Assembly (NCBI RefSeq): GCF_001593005.1
Contig: NZ_LQZQ01000045.1
Coordinates: forward strand, 434,001-498,000
Direction: 5' to 3'
DNA from: Roseivirga ehrenbergii
GTDB taxonomy: Bacteria > Bacteroidota > Bacteroidia > Cytophagales > Cyclobacteriaceae
Length of the DNA: 64,000 bases
Positions 25,938-36,400 of this stretch are shown one piece after another. Each line of letters begins with the position of its first letter. Within the stretch, counting starts at the first letter, position 1. Position numbers and translations under genes: made by a program. The notes beneath the pieces were generated by a model that did no database searches, had not been told where the DNA came from, and saw only the letters and a program-made list of their open reading frames with translations.

Positions 25938-27929
25938 ATGATAAAACGCCTCTTTACTTTTCTCATGCTGGTCACCACCACGATGGTGATGGCTCAGAAT
26001 CCGCTTCCCCTCAGGAAGTCGGTGGAAACTTCAAAGCGTGCTATCCGAATGGACGTACCGCTTCCCAACCCAATTATGAATGCTTTCGAGGCTAAAACGA
26101 GAGATTTCTCAGGGAAACCCGGCCCAAACTACTGGCAATTAGAAACCGACTATACCATCAAAGCCACTTTAAACCCGCAAACTCAGACCATTTGGGGCAG
26201 CGAAGTGATTAAAATTCATAATAATAGCAATCAGCCTATGGACAGAATTGTACTGAGGTTAGATCATAATATTTTCCGTGCCGATGTACCAAGAGGTTCT
26301 TCTGTTCCGGCAGAAACTACTGAGGGAATGGTCGTTACGCGTATAGTGGTGAATGGCGATCAGGTAGATTTAGGTGCTCGTACTAGCTTTAGAAGAAGAG
26401 GTGGGGAACCGAAGTTACAGGTTACGGGCTTACAACAAACCGTAGCGACTATTTTTCTGGCTGAGCCAATTCCTGCTAAAAGTACTGGTACTTTAGAAAT
26501 TGATTGGAATACCAAATTGCCAGGAGGAGAAAACGGTAGAGGACATAGAATGACCCAACGTTGGGGAAGCAATGTTTTTCAGCCTACACAGTGGTTTCCG
26601 CGTTTGGCTAAATTTGACGATATGCGTGGTTGGGAAACGAATGTTTACTTAGGCCCAACTGAGTTCTTCAATAACTTCGGTCGTTTTGATGTAAGTATTG
26701 ATGTGCCTGCAGGTTGGATCGTAAGCGGAACAGGAATTTTGCAAAACCCTGAAGAAGTACTTTCGGCACAAACCAGACAGCGCTTAACCAAAGTGCTTGA
26801 TTCTGATGATGAAATTGTAATTGTGGGCGAAGATGAAAGAGGTGCTGGAAAAGCTACTGCAGAAGGAGAAAGCCTGGTTTGGCGTTTTGTAGCCGATAAA
26901 GTGAATGATTTTGCTTGGGCTGCTTCACCAGACTTTATGTGGACAGCCAGAAGAGCTACTATTCCTGAAAAAGGACCAATTCCAATTCATATGGTATACT
27001 TACCAGAAAGAGCAAGACTTTTCGAAAGAGCCGGAGAGATTACAAGACATGCTTTGGAATTCTATTCTGAGCTTTGGGCGCCTTACCCTTTCCCTCAAAT
27101 GACCATGCAAGATGGGCCAAGTGCAGGAATGGAATATCCGATGGTGATTAACTCTAACCAAGGAGCAGCCGATCATGAGGTAGCGCACCAATGGTGGCCA
27201 ATGATGGTGGGTACCAACGAAACCCGTTATGGCTGGATGGACGAAGGTTTTAATACTTACATGAACATTCTTTCTGCTGCCGATAGTAGAGGCCAGCCTG
27301 CTAATTTGAATGGAAGAGGAGCGAGCTATGGCCGTAGAAGTGGAGATGACGATGAAGCGACAATGATGTGGTTGTCAAACTACGCTGGAGACGGATATAG
27401 CTTTCAAACTTATAGTAAAGCGCCTTTAATGCTATCAATGTTAGGTGGGATTGTAGGGGATGAAGCTGTAATCAACGCCATGAAGAAGTATACTAAAACC
27501 TGGGCTTTTAAACACCCTTCGCCTTGGGATTACGTGTTCTTTATGAATAATGAATTAGGGCAAAATCTTGAGTGGTTTTGGTACTATTGGTTATGGACTA
27601 CCGAGTCGGTGGATGGTTCAATACAGAAAGTGAGTACAGGATCAACTACTAATGTTACGGTACATCAAGCCGGTCAAATGCCTTCACCAGTGGTGCTTAA
27701 GGTTGAATTCGAAACTAGTGGTCCGGCCATCAAGTCAATGAGCAATGCAAAAATGATTGATGCCAATACAGCGATTGTTACTTGGCCAACCAGTGTTTGG
27801 TTTAATGGCGATCGTACTTTCAATGCTGAGTTGAAATTTGGTGGAAGAAAGATTAAGAAGATCACGCTTGACCCTGACGGCAGATTCCCAGATAACAATG
27901 CTGCGGACAACGTTTGGGAGAACAAATAG
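25938..27929 (+). CDS. M1-family zinc metallopeptidase
   Basis: About 663 aa from the ATG at 25938, which gives a proper signal peptide (MIKRLFTFLMLVTTTMVMAQ). An in-frame ATG at 25836 adds an extra hydrophobic extension and is less likely. The zinc site is HEVAHQWW (about residues 412-419) with the third ligand in WMDEGFNTYMN 20 residues later. GMEYPM stands in for the GAMEN substrate-binding motif. Probably a periplasmic aminopeptidase. A strong terminator follows. Confidence 0.92.
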   Translation: MIKRLFTFLMLVTTTMVMAQNPLPLRKSVETSKRAIRMDVPLPNPIMNAFEAKTRDFSGKPGPNYWQLETDYTIKATLNPQTQTIWGSEVIKIHNNSNQPMDRIVLRLDHNIFRADVPRGSSVPAETTEGMVVTRIVVNGDQVDLGARTSFRRRGGEPKLQVTGLQQTVATIFLAEPIPAKSTGTLEIDWNTKLPGGENGRGHRMTQRWGSNVFQPTQWFPRLAKFDDMRGWETNVYLGPTEFFNNFGRFDVSIDVPAGWIVSGTGILQNPEEVLSAQTRQRLTKVLDSDDEIVIVGEDERGAGKATAEGESLVWRFVADKVNDFAWAASPDFMWTARRATIPEKGPIPIHMVYLPERARLFERAGEITRHALEFYSELWAPYPFPQMTMQDGPSAGMEYPMVINSNQGAADHEVAHQWWPMMVGTNETRYGWMDEGFNTYMNILSAADSRGQPANLNGRGASYGRRSGDDDEATMMWLSNYAGDGYSFQTYSKAPLMLSMLGGIVGDEAVINAMKKYTKTWAFKHPSPWDYVFFMNNELGQNLEWFWYYWLWTTESVDGSIQKVSTGSTTNVTVHQAGQMPSPVVLKVEFETSGPAIKSMSNAKMIDANTAIVTWPTSVWFNGDRTFNAELKFGGRKIKKITLDPDGRFPDNNAADNVWENK

Positions 27930-27965
27930 GAGATAGTATTTAGTGCTCCGTGCACAGTAGATTTT

Positions 27966-28000
27966 AAAAAGGCTTGCTAATTGATTTAGCAGGCCTTTTT
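27966..28000 (+). terminator. Intrinsic terminator after M1 peptidase
   Basis: Two 15-base arms (27966-27980 and 27986-28000) pair fully apart from one G-U, with a 5-base loop. The arms end in AAAAA/TTTTT, so it can work in either direction. Confidence 0.85.
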
Positions 28001-28047
28001 TATCGTCATGAGAAATAGGCTTCGCGATAGTGAAAGACTATGACGCG

Positions 28048-28107
28048 GCAATCTGTTCTCTCTACATAACCAGTTTTTTGCTGAAAATCGAAAGTGAGAC
28101 TGCTTCG
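28048..28107 (+). repeat. Dispersed repeat, copy A
   Basis: Sixty bases beginning GCAATCTGTTCTCT and ending GAGACTGCTTCG recur almost exactly at 29573-29633 in the same orientation. The two copies lie on either side of the TPR gene. No reading frame is shared, so this is an intergenic repeat. Confidence 0.8.
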
Positions 28108-28162
28108 CTTTAGCTAGCCTTTTGTGGTTTCTAACTACGCTTTGTGCTAGATCATAGTGAAT

Positions 28163-29488
28163 TTAGTCTTTCTCTATTTCATTCATTCGCTTTATAGCTT
28201 CGGGCTCTCCCTTTTTCACTGCCATCCTTAAGTATTCCATTCCAGTTTCCGTTTTACCTTGATCTATAAGAAAACTTCCATAATAGAATTCTAAGAGGTC
28301 AACAGAAACTGTCTCGTGTTCAAAGGCTAGTTGAAAGTTTAATTCTGCCTTTTCTATTTCCTTTTTTGCCAAATAATACAAAGCAAAATTTCTATGCGTG
28401 TAGGCATTATCATTATTCTCCGTTTGCAAAGCTTTTTCGAGATATTTCTTACCTTCTTCTATTTGACCAATTTTGATAAAGGCATATCCTAAATTGTCAT
28501 ATGCAAATCCATAATCAGAATCTATTTTTAAGGCTTTTTTCAAATTTAAAACACCCTTTTCGTAATCTCCTTTTCTTAGCTGGTAGTATCCAATATTGTT
28601 ATAAATACTGGCTTTTAATAATTCATCTTCCGTTAGGAATAGTGTTTTCTGCAGAGTAGAAATGGCAGAATCAAAATCGCTATTTTGGTATTCTAAGCTC
28701 GCTTGATGGAATAGGTCACTGGCATCTAACTCGGCCTTGTTGAAAAGCTTAGAGGGGGAGTTAGTTAGGAAAATAATAGCACTTTCAAATTGAAGTTTTA
28801 GCTCTTGGGGTAGTTCACTTTTCCATTCTGGGTTGTCCTGTCCAATGAGCATTGAATATGTAGCTAAACTGAACGCTAATACTTCATTTGGTATTTCGGA
28901 AACGTAGTTCCAGTTGGTTTCCCAAAACCCATCATTAAATCTTCCAGTATCCGTTAGGTTTTGCGAAAGAATAACCCCAAAGCCTAAATATACTGCTGCA
29001 ATGTATAAGAACAGGTCAGTATCTTCTCCTGTGTCAAACTGTAGCTTGTTTTCTGTTAATCTAATTTTAACAAACTCATGAATGAGATTAAATACAAGTC
29101 GATTTGGCCTTTCAGATATGCTCTTGGCTATGTGTATAATGTAGAAACCTTCATTGACTTCTAATTCAGTTTCAAACGGTTTTTCTTGTATTTCAAAAGG
29201 TATACCATAAAGGTCTCGTAAATCTTCATGCAGTTTATACTTGATCATTTTAGAATTAACTCCTACCAAGTCGGAAAGATCTTCTATTAAGTTTTGGACT
29301 TTAAAATCACCAATTGAAAGGGCCTTTGGGAAGTGTTTGTCAGTAATTAAAACCTGTTCACTTTGGCTATTAGGATAGCCATAGGCTTGTATGAGCCACT
29401 TGAAATTATCCTCAACCCAATTTCTATCAGGTTCGGTTATTTGAAACTTCGTCTCTTTAGCCTTTTTATTGAATCCGAATAGCTTCAT
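28163..29488 (-). CDS. TPR-repeat protein, cytoplasmic
   Basis: 441 aa without signal peptide. Residues 1-250 have no recognised domain. Residues about 265-440 hold four to five TPR motifs (for example ASIYNNIGYYQLRKGDYEKG and DYGFAYDNLGYAFIKIGQIEE). Likely a protein-interaction scaffold. It stands alone between two direct copies of an intergenic repeat, which may mark an insertion boundary. Function unknown. Confidence 0.75.
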   Translation of the reverse strand: MKLFGFNKKAKETKFQITEPDRNWVEDNFKWLIQAYGYPNSQSEQVLITDKHFPKALSIGDFKVQNLIEDLSDLVGVNSKMIKYKLHEDLRDLYGIPFEIQEKPFETELEVNEGFYIIHIAKSISERPNRLVFNLIHEFVKIRLTENKLQFDTGEDTDLFLYIAAVYLGFGVILSQNLTDTGRFNDGFWETNWNYVSEIPNEVLAFSLATYSMLIGQDNPEWKSELPQELKLQFESAIIFLTNSPSKLFNKAELDASDLFHQASLEYQNSDFDSAISTLQKTLFLTEDELLKASIYNNIGYYQLRKGDYEKGVLNLKKALKIDSDYGFAYDNLGYAFIKIGQIEEGKKYLEKALQTENNDNAYTHRNFALYYLAKKEIEKAELNFQLAFEHETVSVDLLEFYYGSFLIDQGKTETGMEYLRMAVKKGEPEAIKRMNEIEKD

Positions 29489-29572
29489 CTCATATAGTTA
29501 ACCTTGATATTAAATATATGAAGTCTAGCCTTTTGGGTTACTATAATTTTGAGTAATTCGCTAAATGATGCA

Positions 29573-29675
29573 GCAATCTGTTCTCTATACGATAACCAGT
29601 TTTTTGCTGAAAATCGAAAGTGAGACTGCTTCGTTGCAGGCCATTGCTATCGCATGGCCTGCGTCTCGCAGTGAC
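29573..29675 (+). repeat. Dispersed repeat, copy B plus hairpin element
   Basis: The first 61 bases repeat 28048-28107. The element continues into a hairpin with 9-base arms GCAGGCCAT (29636-29644) and ATGGCCTGC (29654-29662), then TCTCGCAGTGACG. The second half resembles 59281-59335, so it belongs to a family of small palindromic intergenic repeats. Confidence 0.75.
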
Positions 29676-29699
29676 GTAACTAAACACTAAACACCAGAA

Positions 29700-31337
29700 C
29701 TAACTCTTACGCTCCACTTCTCTTAAACTCTCAAGTTTCTTATTTCTTAAGAATCCTGTTACATCTTCGAAGTGTTCTTTGATTCGCTGGTTGCCAAATT
29801 CAAATACTTTAGTAGCTAAACCGTCTAAGAAATCACGGTCGTGAGAAACAAGAATTAAAGTGCCTTCAAAAGCTTTAAGCGCATCTTTTAGAATGTCTTT
29901 GGTGCGAATGTCCAAGTGGTTGGTAGGCTCATCGAGAATCAAAACATTCACAGGTTGAAGCAGTAATTTAATCATTGCCAAACGTGTACGTTCACCACCT
30001 GAAAGTACTTTTACTTTCTTTTCAATGGCATCGCCAGAAAACATAAAAGCGCCTAGAAGGTCTTTAATTTTTGTACGCACATCACCATGCGCAATTTCAT
30101 CTATGGTTTGAAAAACGGTAAGGTTTTCGTCTAAGAGCGAAGCCTGATTTTGTGCAAAGTAGCCAATCATCGAATTGTGCCCCATTTGTAAGCTGCCATC
30201 AAAATCGATTTCGCCCATCATGGCTTTTACAAAAGTGGATTTTCCTTCACCGTTTTTACCAATAAAGGCCACTTTTTCGCCACGAGCGATGGTGAGTGAT
30301 ACATCTTTAAAAACCGTATGGTCACCATACTTTTTGGTCAGGCCATCTGCAATTACTGGGTAATTACCAGAGCGGGGGGCAGGAGGGAACTTCAAGTTTA
30401 AAGAAGAAGAATCTACTTCATCAACTTCCACAATTTCCATTTTCTCTAGCATCTTTACCCTAGACTGAACCTGCAAGGTTTTGGAATACGTACCCTTAAA
30501 TCGATCTATAAACTGCTGAATTTCTGCAATTTGCTTGGCTTGATCGTCAAATTGCTTTTGCTGTTGTTCGCGTCTTTCTTTGCGTAACTCTAAGTAATGT
30601 GAATAGTTGGTTTTGTAATCGTAAATACGACCACGGGTAATTTCTATGGTTCTGTTCGTGAGGTTATCGACAAAGGCCTTGTCGTGGCTGATAACGATTA
30701 CCGCCTTAGCACTGGTTTTTAAGAAATCCTCTAGCCATTGTACTGACTCAATATCTAAGTGGTTTGTAGGCTCATCAAGAAGAATAAGATCAGGTTTCTG
30801 TAAAAGGATTTTAGCCAATTCAATACGCATTCTCCATCCACCACTGAACTCGCTGGTAGAGCGGTTTAAATCGGAACGGACAAAGCCCAAGCCCATTAAG
30901 GTTTTTTCTACCTCAGCATCAAAATTGATTTCTTCAATGCTGTAGTATTTTTCGCTGAGTTCAGAAACTTGCTCAATAATCTTGCTGTAAGCATCAGATT
31001 CGTAATCGGTACGTGTTTCCAGCTGATGAGTTAAATCATCCATCTGTTTTTTCATGTTGATGATTTTTGAAAAAGCTTTAGAAGCCTCTTCAAAAACAGT
31101 ACACTCGTCTTTAGTCAGTAGATGCTGTGGTAAATAGGCCACAATTGCATCTTTTGGGGCTGAGATTTTTCCTTGGGTAGGTTTACTTTCTCCAGCAATA
31201 ATTTTTAGCAAAGTGGATTTTCCTGCACCGTTTTTTCCCATCAAGGCAATACGGTCATTGTCGTTTACATTAAAAGTAACATTGCTAAATAGGGTGGTGC
31301 TACTAAACTCAACACCAACAGCATCTACTGAAATCAT
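29700..31337 (-). CDS. ABC-F family ATP-binding protein
   Basis: 545 aa, two ABC domains and no membrane segment. Walker A motifs are GKNGAGKSTLLK and GKNGEGKSTFVK. The signatures are FSGGWRMRIELA and LSGGERTRLAM, and both Walker B motifs read LILLDEPTNHLD-like. A charged linker at about residues 240-310 is the ABC-F tRNA-contacting arm. Such proteins act on the ribosome (EttA/Uup type) and some confer antibiotic resistance. The housekeeping role is preferred. Confidence 0.92.
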   Translation of the reverse strand: MISVDAVGVEFSSTTLFSNVTFNVNDNDRIALMGKNGAGKSTLLKIIAGESKPTQGKISAPKDAIVAYLPQHLLTKDECTVFEEASKAFSKIINMKKQMDDLTHQLETRTDYESDAYSKIIEQVSELSEKYYSIEEINFDAEVEKTLMGLGFVRSDLNRSTSEFSGGWRMRIELAKILLQKPDLILLDEPTNHLDIESVQWLEDFLKTSAKAVIVISHDKAFVDNLTNRTIEITRGRIYDYKTNYSHYLELRKERREQQQKQFDDQAKQIAEIQQFIDRFKGTYSKTLQVQSRVKMLEKMEIVEVDEVDSSSLNLKFPPAPRSGNYPVIADGLTKKYGDHTVFKDVSLTIARGEKVAFIGKNGEGKSTFVKAMMGEIDFDGSLQMGHNSMIGYFAQNQASLLDENLTVFQTIDEIAHGDVRTKIKDLLGAFMFSGDAIEKKVKVLSGGERTRLAMIKLLLQPVNVLILDEPTNHLDIRTKDILKDALKAFEGTLILVSHDRDFLDGLATKVFEFGNQRIKEHFEDVTGFLRNKKLESLREVERKS

Positions 31338-31403
31338 AGGGGATCAATTTGGCCGCAAAGATATAGATTTGAAGTATTTAAGCGCCAGTAGATAGAAATA
31401 TAT

Positions 31404-32039
31404 CTATTGAAATAAGCTGCTGCGAAGTGGATTCACTATAAATGACTTAGGGGTTAAAGTGAGTCTATCTATAAGAAGTTGCGAAGAGTGATCTTTTGCA
31501 TATTGAAATTCATCTTGAGTTATGCCTACTAGCTGAAGCAAATCAACTTTTCCGGAAACTAAATTAAAATGTGATGGAAAATGAATAGGTTGAGCAAGTA
31601 CTATATGACTAAGGTTAGGTATAATGGAGAATGGAACTCTATGTCCATAGTCTAATGGTGGTTTTTCTCCATATCGACCAGCGGAGAGTAAAATATTAAA
31701 AGCCATAACGTTTTGTACAGCTAGGATTCCCCAATCATCATCCGTATTAGATTCGAGAATGAACTCAATACCTAGGCCAGAATATTCTTGTACATTATCT
31801 GTTTCCCATGGGTTTGACATTCCTGATGAAACATAAGCCCATGTCTTCCTTTTTGAAGTTGGCGGATACTTAATAACACCATAATTTAACCATCTAGGGT
31901 CAATCTCTTCAAGACCAAAACTAATTCTGAAAATTTCAAATGAGAGGGGGTAGATATGGTTCTCAGACTCTCCGAAAATGTCCTTATAAATAGTTTCTTC
32001 TCTTTCGTACCAAGCTTGCTCAAGGAGAGTTGTTTTCAT
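31404..32039 (-). CDS. SUFU-domain protein
   Basis: 211 aa. The pattern KTWAYVSSGMSNPWE, then GLGIEFILES, then LQLVGITQDEFQYAKDHSS matches bacterial suppressor-of-fused (SUFU) domains. SUFU proteins are frequent immunity proteins of polymorphic toxin systems, but no toxin gene is adjacent. It lies 44 bases after the membrane-anchored regulator gene in the same direction and may be co-transcribed. A solitary immunity-like or regulatory role is inference. Confidence 0.75.
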   Translation of the reverse strand: MKTTLLEQAWYEREETIYKDIFGESENHIYPLSFEIFRISFGLEEIDPRWLNYGVIKYPPTSKRKTWAYVSSGMSNPWETDNVQEYSGLGIEFILESNTDDDWGILAVQNVMAFNILLSAGRYGEKPPLDYGHRVPFSIIPNLSHIVLAQPIHFPSHFNLVSGKVDLLQLVGITQDEFQYAKDHSSQLLIDRLTLTPKSFIVNPLRSSLFQ

Positions 32040-32083
32040 TTTTTTGAAAATCTACTTAAGTGATTATATAACTGATTGAGATT

Positions 32084-33238
32084 TTATGTACCCGGAACAC
32101 AGGTGTTTTTAATAAACTGATCTTTCAATACATAGGTTTTATTGTAGTCTACTGAAAATCGACTAGTGGTCATTTGACAATCAAAACTGATTTTATCTCC
32201 TTCAGCAATGAGATTAAAGTCTGCTTTGGGGAAATCTGCTAGATTGCAGGAGATAGGTCTGGAAAAATCTTCTAATCGGTTAGCAATAATAGCATTTACT
32301 TGAGACAAGGCATCTCTCATTAAACCCTCGTCTGTAAATTCTGTTTTCAAAATATCTTCAGAAACGAACTCGACATCACGCCCTACAACTTTCCCGCTGC
32401 GACTTATTCCGTCTGTTTCTAAATTAAATTCATTTCTAAAAAAAGTATGTATTACGGCCAGCTTAACAAAGGTATCTTCATCTTCGAAATTCGAGTCTTG
32501 ATACGATTGTTTTAACTGACTTTGGTTTGAGGCTACCATAAAAGAATCAATAGGTAACTCTCGTTTATCGTACCAAATTTCATGTCTTTGATATTCGTAG
32601 GCCTCGAGCGTATTACCTGATGTGTTTTTTTCATTCATGCTTCTAGCGTACATATTTACTTCAGTCGCTATGTAATGAAATCCGTTTCTTTCGCGGAAAA
32701 ATGGGATTTTGTAAGGCTTTTCTAGCTCCCATTTGCCTTGGTATTTATAGGAAGGATAAGAGCAGTCTGAAGGTAGATCGTCCAATTCCATAAAGGGGTT
32801 GACATAAGGGGTTTCAAAACTCCACTTTAACATTCCATCACGTGACTCTTTACTGAAAAAGTTATCTGTTTTTTGAATAGTACTTTGATAGGCAAAATAG
32901 ACAGAAAGTATGCCTAGAATTAAAAGTAGGGCATAAAGTATGGTTACTTTGCGTTTGTAATTTGGATATTGACCTGCAAGCTGATCATCTTTTAATTGAT
33001 TGAGCTCCTTTTCTAGGCCTAGTAATTTAAGTATTCTATCGGTATTCTGTATTGCTCTAACATACTCGCCTTCAGTGGCGCTAGAGTTGATGAGTCTGGA
33101 AAACTGCGCATCACTGTATCCTAACTTCCTTGATATTTCAGAGTTACTGGCTTTTTTAAACCGTTTTAAATCATAATCAAACTCACCATAAAGTTTGATG
33201 AGTTTTGCTACAAATTCCTGATTCTTATCTTCTGCCAT
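32084..33238 (-). CDS. Membrane-anchored putative DNA-binding regulator
   Basis: 384 aa. Residues 1-60 contain a helix-turn-helix-like region (NSEISRKLGYSDAQFSRLIN). Residues about 60-90 are a helical linker. A single transmembrane helix follows (about 96-117, VTILYALLLILGILSVYFAY). Residues 118-384 would be periplasmic and have no recognised domain. The topology is that of a ToxR/CadC-like one-component regulator. It is divergent from the SusC operon, and three 10-base tandem repeats precede its start, which suggests it controls that operon and itself. Confidence 0.65.
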   Translation of the reverse strand: MAEDKNQEFVAKLIKLYGEFDYDLKRFKKASNSEISRKLGYSDAQFSRLINSSATEGEYVRAIQNTDRILKLLGLEKELNQLKDDQLAGQYPNYKRKVTILYALLLILGILSVYFAYQSTIQKTDNFFSKESRDGMLKWSFETPYVNPFMELDDLPSDCSYPSYKYQGKWELEKPYKIPFFRERNGFHYIATEVNMYARSMNEKNTSGNTLEAYEYQRHEIWYDKRELPIDSFMVASNQSQLKQSYQDSNFEDEDTFVKLAVIHTFFRNEFNLETDGISRSGKVVGRDVEFVSEDILKTEFTDEGLMRDALSQVNAIIANRLEDFSRPISCNLADFPKADFNLIAEGDKISFDCQMTTSRFSVDYNKTYVLKDQFIKNTCVPGT

Positions 33239-33260
33239 TGGCTGCGTTTCTTAGATTAAC

Positions 33261-33290
33261 ATTCGTTGAAATCCGTTAAAATCCGTTAAA
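33261..33290. promoter_or_regulatory. Three tandem 10-bp repeats, candidate operator
   Basis: ATTCGTTGAA, ATCCGTTAAA and ATCCGTTAAA follow each other without gaps, one per helical turn. They start 23 bases upstream of the regulator gene, in the 204-base region shared with the divergent SusC operon. This spacing suits cooperative binding of a regulator along one DNA face. Confidence 0.55.
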
Positions 33291-33356
33291 ATAGAATATA
33301 ATTCCATAAATGACATAAAAACGAAATAATATTTTGTAAGATGCAAAACGGTTGCG

Positions 33357-33371
33357 AGAGTTAACTACTCT
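33357..33371. promoter_or_regulatory. Inverted repeat upstream of susC
   Basis: AGAGT and ACTCT flank a five-base spacer, about 72 bases before the SusC start codon. It could be an operator. The match is short and may be chance. Confidence 0.3.
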
Positions 33372-33442
33372 ATTTTAGCTAATCGTTGTCCTTCTTTGAC
33401 TCAAAGGATAAAGTAAAATTTTTAAGAAACAAATAATTCTAT

Positions 33443-36400
33443 ATGATCAAGTTTTCTAAAATAGCATTCTTTTGCCTTTTGTGCATCATTAGCCAGCAAG
33501 GCTTTGCACAAATTAAGGTAACTGGAAAAATTGTTGATGATACCGGTCTATTTATGACTGGAGTATCCATTTTGGAGCAAGGAACCTTAAATGGTGTTGC
33601 TTCTGGCCCTGATGGCACATACAGCATTACTGTAAAAGATGCCAACTCAATTCTACGGTATTCATTTTTAGGTTTTAAAACCGTAACACAAACTGTAGGA
33701 AATCGAACCAATATCGATATTACACTAGAGGAAGAGGTTTCAGAACTCGAAAGTGTAGTAGTAACTGCTATTGGATTAAAAGAGAAAAAGGATAATCTCG
33801 GCTATGCCAACACCACAGTTGAGGGAGATGTAGTTTCCAAGGCAGGAGAGCCAACCCTACTGAATGGACTTTCAGGTAAAGTTTCGGGGGTGCGGATATC
33901 AAGAACTTCTGGAGACCCTGGGGCTGGTTCGTTTATTCAAATTAGGGGGCTTTCGAGTATCACACGTGATAGCCAGCCTTTAATTGTAGTGGATGGAGTT
34001 CCCATTAGTAATGACAATAGAGGTGATGGTGGTACAGGAGGAGTAAGCAATGAGTCAAGACTCAACGATATTAACCCTAATGATATTGAGAATATTTCTG
34101 TGCTAAAGGGAGCCTCTGCTGCCGCTCTTTGGGGCACAAAGGCTTTGGGTGGTGTTATTTTTATCACCACTAAAAAGGGCGACTTCAATAAAAAATTAAG
34201 CATTACTTATCGTACGAGTTATTCACTCGATAAAATTAGCCGGAAATATCCGTTGCAGACCGCATATGGTCAAGGAGATAATGGTGTCTATAACCAAGCG
34301 GCTAGAGATTCATGGGGAGATAAAATTTCTGATCGTTCAGGTGGATTAGATGAGTTTAACACCTCCGGTAGTTTTTTCGTTGGCCAAAATGGAGTGACTT
34401 ACTATCCGATTATTTCAAAAAACTCCACAACCATTTATGATGATCAAAACTTTGATCAGGCTTTCCAAAATGGTCAGTTTTTAGAAAACAATATAAGTCT
34501 TACTGCTGGTAACGATAATAGTAGAATTTATTTCAGCTTAAGTGATTTAGACCAACAAGGTATAATTCAGAAAAATTCTGACTACCGAAGAACTACCGCA
34601 AGAGTAAATGCAGAGTATTTGCTTTCTCAAAATGTAAGTATAACGGCTAATACAACCTACTCAAGAACCACGTCAAACAGAATTTTGAAAGGGGCTAGTT
34701 CTTCAGGTTTTTACCTTGGATTGCTAAGAACCCCAGCCGATTTCGATCAGTCGGGTTATAGAGGTGACTATTATGCGAGTAGTACTTCGGCTCCAATTTC
34801 TAACAGACACCGCTCATACAGAGAGCCTTTAGGTGCCGATAACACCGCAGTTTATAACAATACGCTTTGGACTTTGAACGAACAGGAGAACCAAGCGAAT
34901 ACCGATCGTTTTATGACGAACTTTACTTTATCTGCCGACCCGCTTGATTGGTTGAACTTAACGGCTCGAGTTGGATTAGACCATTATACTGAAAAGAAGG
35001 AAGAGTTTTTCACACCGGGCTCAGCTGCTGGTGCATATAGCACAGGTTTGTTTGGTACTAATATAGCATCTAACACCATTTTCAATATGGATTACATTGC
35101 TACAGCTACCAAAACTTTCAATGAAAACTTTAACGGTTCATTGTTGGTAGGGCTGAATTATAACGCAAAAAAATTAGAGACTAGTGGAAATGAAATTACC
35201 AACTTTACTTTGTTTACAGATGTACAAAGTCCTGTAAGAGATATTGACAACGCATTCCCAGAAAACCGAATTTCTACAAGTACTTTTGGACAAGAAAAGA
35301 CAGCCGCTATTTATACGTCTGCCAACTTCTCGGCATATGACATGCTTTATTTTAGTGGTTCATTAAGGGCAGAAAAGGCTTCAACTTTTGGTGATGTTTC
35401 AAATAAGCCATTTTATTTTCCATCAGCTTCATTGGCCTGGCAGTTTTCGCAGCTTGACGCTTTACAAAATGATTTGATGTCGTTTGGTAAGCTCCGTGTT
35501 TCTTACGGAGAAGTGGGAGTACAGCCAGCGCGCTACAATACTTCAAACGTATTTGTTTCACCAACATATGGCGATAGCTACGGTGGTGGTTTGGGGCTTG
35601 GTTTTTACGGTAATGGTGGTTTTGTGCCGAGTACTAACCGTGGAAATTTCAGTTTAAAACCAGAAAGAAAGAAGGAGACAGAGATAGGGATGGACCTTAG
35701 GTTTTTAAAAGACCGACTGTCATTTAGTGGTACATATTATACAAATACTACTAGTGATGTACTATTGAACTTTCCAATAGCAAATTCAAGAGGATATGAT
35801 GAAATCTATGCTAATGGAGCTGAAATTAGTAACAAAGGATTAGAGTTAGACCTTGGCTATACCATCATCCAACAGCAAGATTTTATTTGGCAAGCCAATG
35901 TGATTTTTAGTAAAAATAAGAACAATGTAGAAAACTTAGCAGGAGTTCAATCTATTGAATTGGGCGGGCTTGCTGCCGTAAACTCTAGAGCAGTAGAAGG
36001 TAAGCCAATAGGTATTCTTTGGGGGTCGAGAACTTTAAGAGATGCTGAGGGTAACATTGTATATGATGATTATGGTTTCCCTGAGCAAGATCAAACCGAA
36101 GGTATTATTGGTGATCCTAATCCAGACTGGCAAGGAAGTCTAGTTACTCAAGTTTCTTACAAGAACTGGTCGCTTTCAGCGCTTTTCGAAACTTATCAGG
36201 GTGCCGATATATACGCAGGAACAAAGTCTGTACTGTCTGATTTAGGTCGTTGGGTAAGCACAGGCGATGAAGTGACAACAGACCAAAACTTGCTAGATAG
36301 CCAAGGTAACCTTATTCCTATAGGAACTACTTTTAGAGGTAATATCTACGACTTTGGTGCAGGGCCAGTAGCCTTAACAGAATCATGGTATAATGGTGAT

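Noticed and set aside
31404-33238. Toxin-immunity pair made of the SUFU protein and the membrane protein
   Set aside because: The membrane protein has no toxin-like domain or secretion marker, and its topology and operator-like repeats fit a regulator better.
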